Assembly: GCA_029550985.1 (NCBI GenBank)
Contig: JAKPGH010000064.1
Coordinates: forward strand, 1-6,701
From: Bacillota bacterium
GTDB lineage: Bacteria; Bacillota; Clostridia; Oscillospirales; Ruminococcaceae
Direction of reading: 5' to 3'
Length of the DNA: 6,701 nucleotides
Numbering within the stretch: the stretch's first letter is position 1; the number at the start of each line of letters is the position of its first letter. The position numbers were made by a program, and so were the translations under genes. Shown piece by piece: positions 5,576 through 6,701 of this stretch. The notes beneath the pieces are model-generated. The model saw only the letters and a list, made by a program, of their open reading frames with translations. It had not been told where the DNA came from and did no database searches.

Positions 5576-5589
5576 AACGTGGACACGTT
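5576..5589. promoter_or_regulatory. Candidate operator: inverted repeat AACGTG-GA-CACGTT at the start site
   Basis: The 6 bp arms AACGTG (5576-5581) and CACGTT (5584-5589) are perfect inverted repeats around a GA spacer. They begin 3 bases after the -10 and cover the predicted transcription start, a classic position for a dimeric repressor. The regulator is not identified. Confidence 0.5.
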
Positions 5590-5637
5590 TTGACAAGTTT
5601 ATAACGAAGCAAAATATATAAGGATGGAGGAACCTAG

Positions 5638-6701
5638 ATGAGTGCACAAACCTTTCGGCAGGCGCGGGACCTGTTGGGGAAACCCTCACCCGCCCGGGAA
5701 CGGCTGGCTATGCTGTTCGATGCAGATTCCTTTGTGGAACTGGACGGCTTTGTCATGACGGGGGACGAGCCGGCCGGCGTAATCTGCGGCTACGGCTCTG
5801 TAATGGGCAGCCCCGCCTGTGCCTTTGCACAGGACGGAAGCGGCTTTGGCAGAGCGCAGGCTACCAAAATCGCAAAACTTTATGACCTGGCGCTGAAAAC
5901 AGGTATTCCCGTAGTGGGAATTTACGATAGCGCAGGAGCGCGGGTGGCCGAAGGAGCCGACGTGCTGGCAGCTTACAGCGAGTTGTTGCTGCGCATCAAC
6001 AACCTTTCCGGCGTTGTGCCCCAAATTTCGTTGGTGACGGGCGTTTGCGCAGGCTCTTCTGCTCTGCTTGCCTGCTGCGCCGATTTTATGGTGATGACCA
6101 AGGAAGCCCAGTTCTTTATGACGCCTCCCGCCCTTTCCCAGGATAAGGTGGAGGGCGCGGGCTCCGCCGAAGCAGCCGCCAAAGCGGGCGTCGCCCATGT
6201 GGTGGCGGACACCGACGCCGAGGCCATTGACGCCGTCAAACAGTTGCTGGTGCGGCTTCCTCTCAACAATTTGGCATCTCCTCCGGTTCTGGAATTTGCA
6301 GCCCCTGCCGAGAATGTGCCTGCAGCCGGAGCCTCCGGTCAGGAATTGGCCAATGCGTTCTTCGATTCCGGCAGCGTGGTGGAGTTGTTGAAAGGCTTCG
6401 CCGACGGCTGCGCCTACACTGCCATGGCATCCATGGGCGGTTACCCGGTGGGCATTGTGGCGACGTCCGGCAAGATTTGCGCCGACGGCTGCAACAAGAT
6501 TGCCAAACTGGTCAATGTCTGCGATGCCTTCCAGATTCCCGTTGTGACCTTTGTGAACGCCACCGGCTTCGAGCCCTCCTCCAAGGCGGAGCTTTGCGGC
6601 TCGGTGCGGGAGATGGCCAAACTGTCCCACGTTTACGCCGAAGCCACCACTCCCAAAGTGGCGGTGATTACCGGAAAAGCTTACGGAGCCGCCTTTGTGG
6701 C
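5638..6701 (+). CDS. Biotin-dependent acyl-CoA carboxyltransferase / decarboxylase alpha subunit, incomplete at window edge
   Basis: 354 complete codons are visible and the frame runs off the right edge without a stop. Full-length relatives are about 460-520 residues. Start is ATG 5638 with GGAGG (5626-5630) 7 bases upstream. The crotonase-like carboxyltransferase fold shows the N-terminal ARERLAMLFDADSFVELD, a CoA-side block FAQDGSGFG (residues about 63-71), DSAGARVAEG (97-106), GVVPQISLVTGVCAGSS (125-141) and, in the second half, IPVVTFVNATGF (300-311) and EATTPKVAVITGKAYGAAF. The family moves a carboxyl group between carboxybiotin and an acyl-CoA (acetyl-, propionyl-, methylmalonyl- or glutaconyl-CoA), either for carboxylation or in Na+-pumping decarboxylases. 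Substrate cannot be set from this part. Departures from the common pattern are GVCAGSS where GPCAGG is usual, and ATGF where VPGF is usual. Biotin carrier or membrane decarboxylase subunits may follow outside the window. Confidence 0.88.
   Translation, partial: MSAQTFRQARDLLGKPSPARERLAMLFDADSFVELDGFVMTGDEPAGVICGYGSVMGSPACAFAQDGSGFGRAQATKIAKLYDLALKTGIPVVGIYDSAGARVAEGADVLAAYSELLLRINNLSGVVPQISLVTGVCAGSSALLACCADFMVMTKEAQFFMTPPALSQDKVEGAGSAEAAAKAGVAHVVADTDAEAIDAVKQLLVRLPLNNLASPPVLEFAAPAENVPAAGASGQELANAFFDSGSVVELLKGFADGCAYTAMASMGGYPVGIVATSGKICADGCNKIAKLVNVCDAFQIPVVTFVNATGFEPSSKAELCGSVREMAKLSHVYAEATTPKVAVITGKAYGAAFV

Larger units (their letters stand above)
5211..5637. other. 427-base intergenic region with terminator, hairpins, repeats and promoter
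   Basis: No convincing gene lies here on either strand. It is more A/T-rich than the genes. In order it holds the terminator of the HD gene (5246-5287), two hairpins (5295-5357) ahead of an AAGGAGG (5357-5363) and a TATAAT at 5456-5461 with no good -35. After these come a perfect 10 bp palindrome TTACTAGTAA (5463-5472), three copies of a TCGTG-ended repeat (5475-5567) and the carboxyltransferase promoter with an inverted repeat at its start. Confidence 0.7.

Noticed and set aside
5590..5620. TTGACA at 5590-5595 with TATATA at 5615-5620 as a second promoter
   Set aside because: The spacer is 19 bases and the start would fall in or next to the Shine-Dalgarno, leaving no usable leader.
5432..5689. 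Minus-strand 85-codon frame over the carboxyltransferase promoter region
   Set aside because: No ribosome site or recognisable family. It covers the promoter, repeats and start of the plus-strand gene.
5686..6630. Minus-strand open frame of 314 codons opposite the carboxyltransferase
   Set aside because: The plus strand carries an uninterrupted frame with family motifs and a good ribosome site. The minus frame is compositional.

Overview
The window reads as chromosomal DNA from a GC-rich, low-redundancy Clostridia-type Firmicute, most likely a gut Oscillospirales relative. The taxonomic reading is inference. It rests on strong Shine-Dalgarno sites, sigma-A-type promoters (several with an extended TGn -10), U-tailed intrinsic terminators, CCA-encoding tRNA genes and the style of the proteins. 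Nothing looks like a mobile element, prophage, CRISPR array or defence island.

Layout: (1) 1-222 is the 3' end of a Maf-type nucleotide pyrophosphatase gene. It converges on (2) a minus-strand LacI-family regulator (1284-280), with a shared hairpin terminator between them. (3) The regulator is divergent from tex (1506-3662), a complete RNA-binding S1 protein gene with its own extended -10 promoter and terminator. (4) A tRNA-Met(CAT)/tRNA-Glu(TTC) pair at 3809-3967 follows, driven by a perfect-consensus promoter and closed by a terminator. (5) secG (4151-4405) stands alone with its own promoter and terminator, and is followed by tRNA-Arg(CCT) at 4462-4536 with a further terminator. (6) A single HD-domain phosphohydrolase gene (4692-5210) has its own promoter and terminator. 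(7) A 427-base intergenic region (5211-5637) leads into (8) a biotin-dependent carboxyltransferase gene (5638 to the window edge), which is incomplete.

The genes form no shared pathway. Almost every one is a separate transcription unit with a visible promoter and/or terminator, a housekeeping-type arrangement: translation (tRNAs), protein export (SecG), RNA/transcription accessory (Tex), nucleotide housecleaning (Maf). They sit beside one sugar-type regulator and one acyl-CoA carboxyltransferase or decarboxylase subunit. I did not find a convincing undescribed system. The most interesting non-coding signals are in the region before the carboxyltransferase: three copies of a GCNG-Y-TTT-TCGTG element spaced about 40 bp apart, an inverted repeat exactly at the predicted transcription start, and an orphan Shine-Dalgarno preceded by hairpins. 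There are also two TTTACCAAA direct repeats 22 bp apart over the regulator's own promoter.
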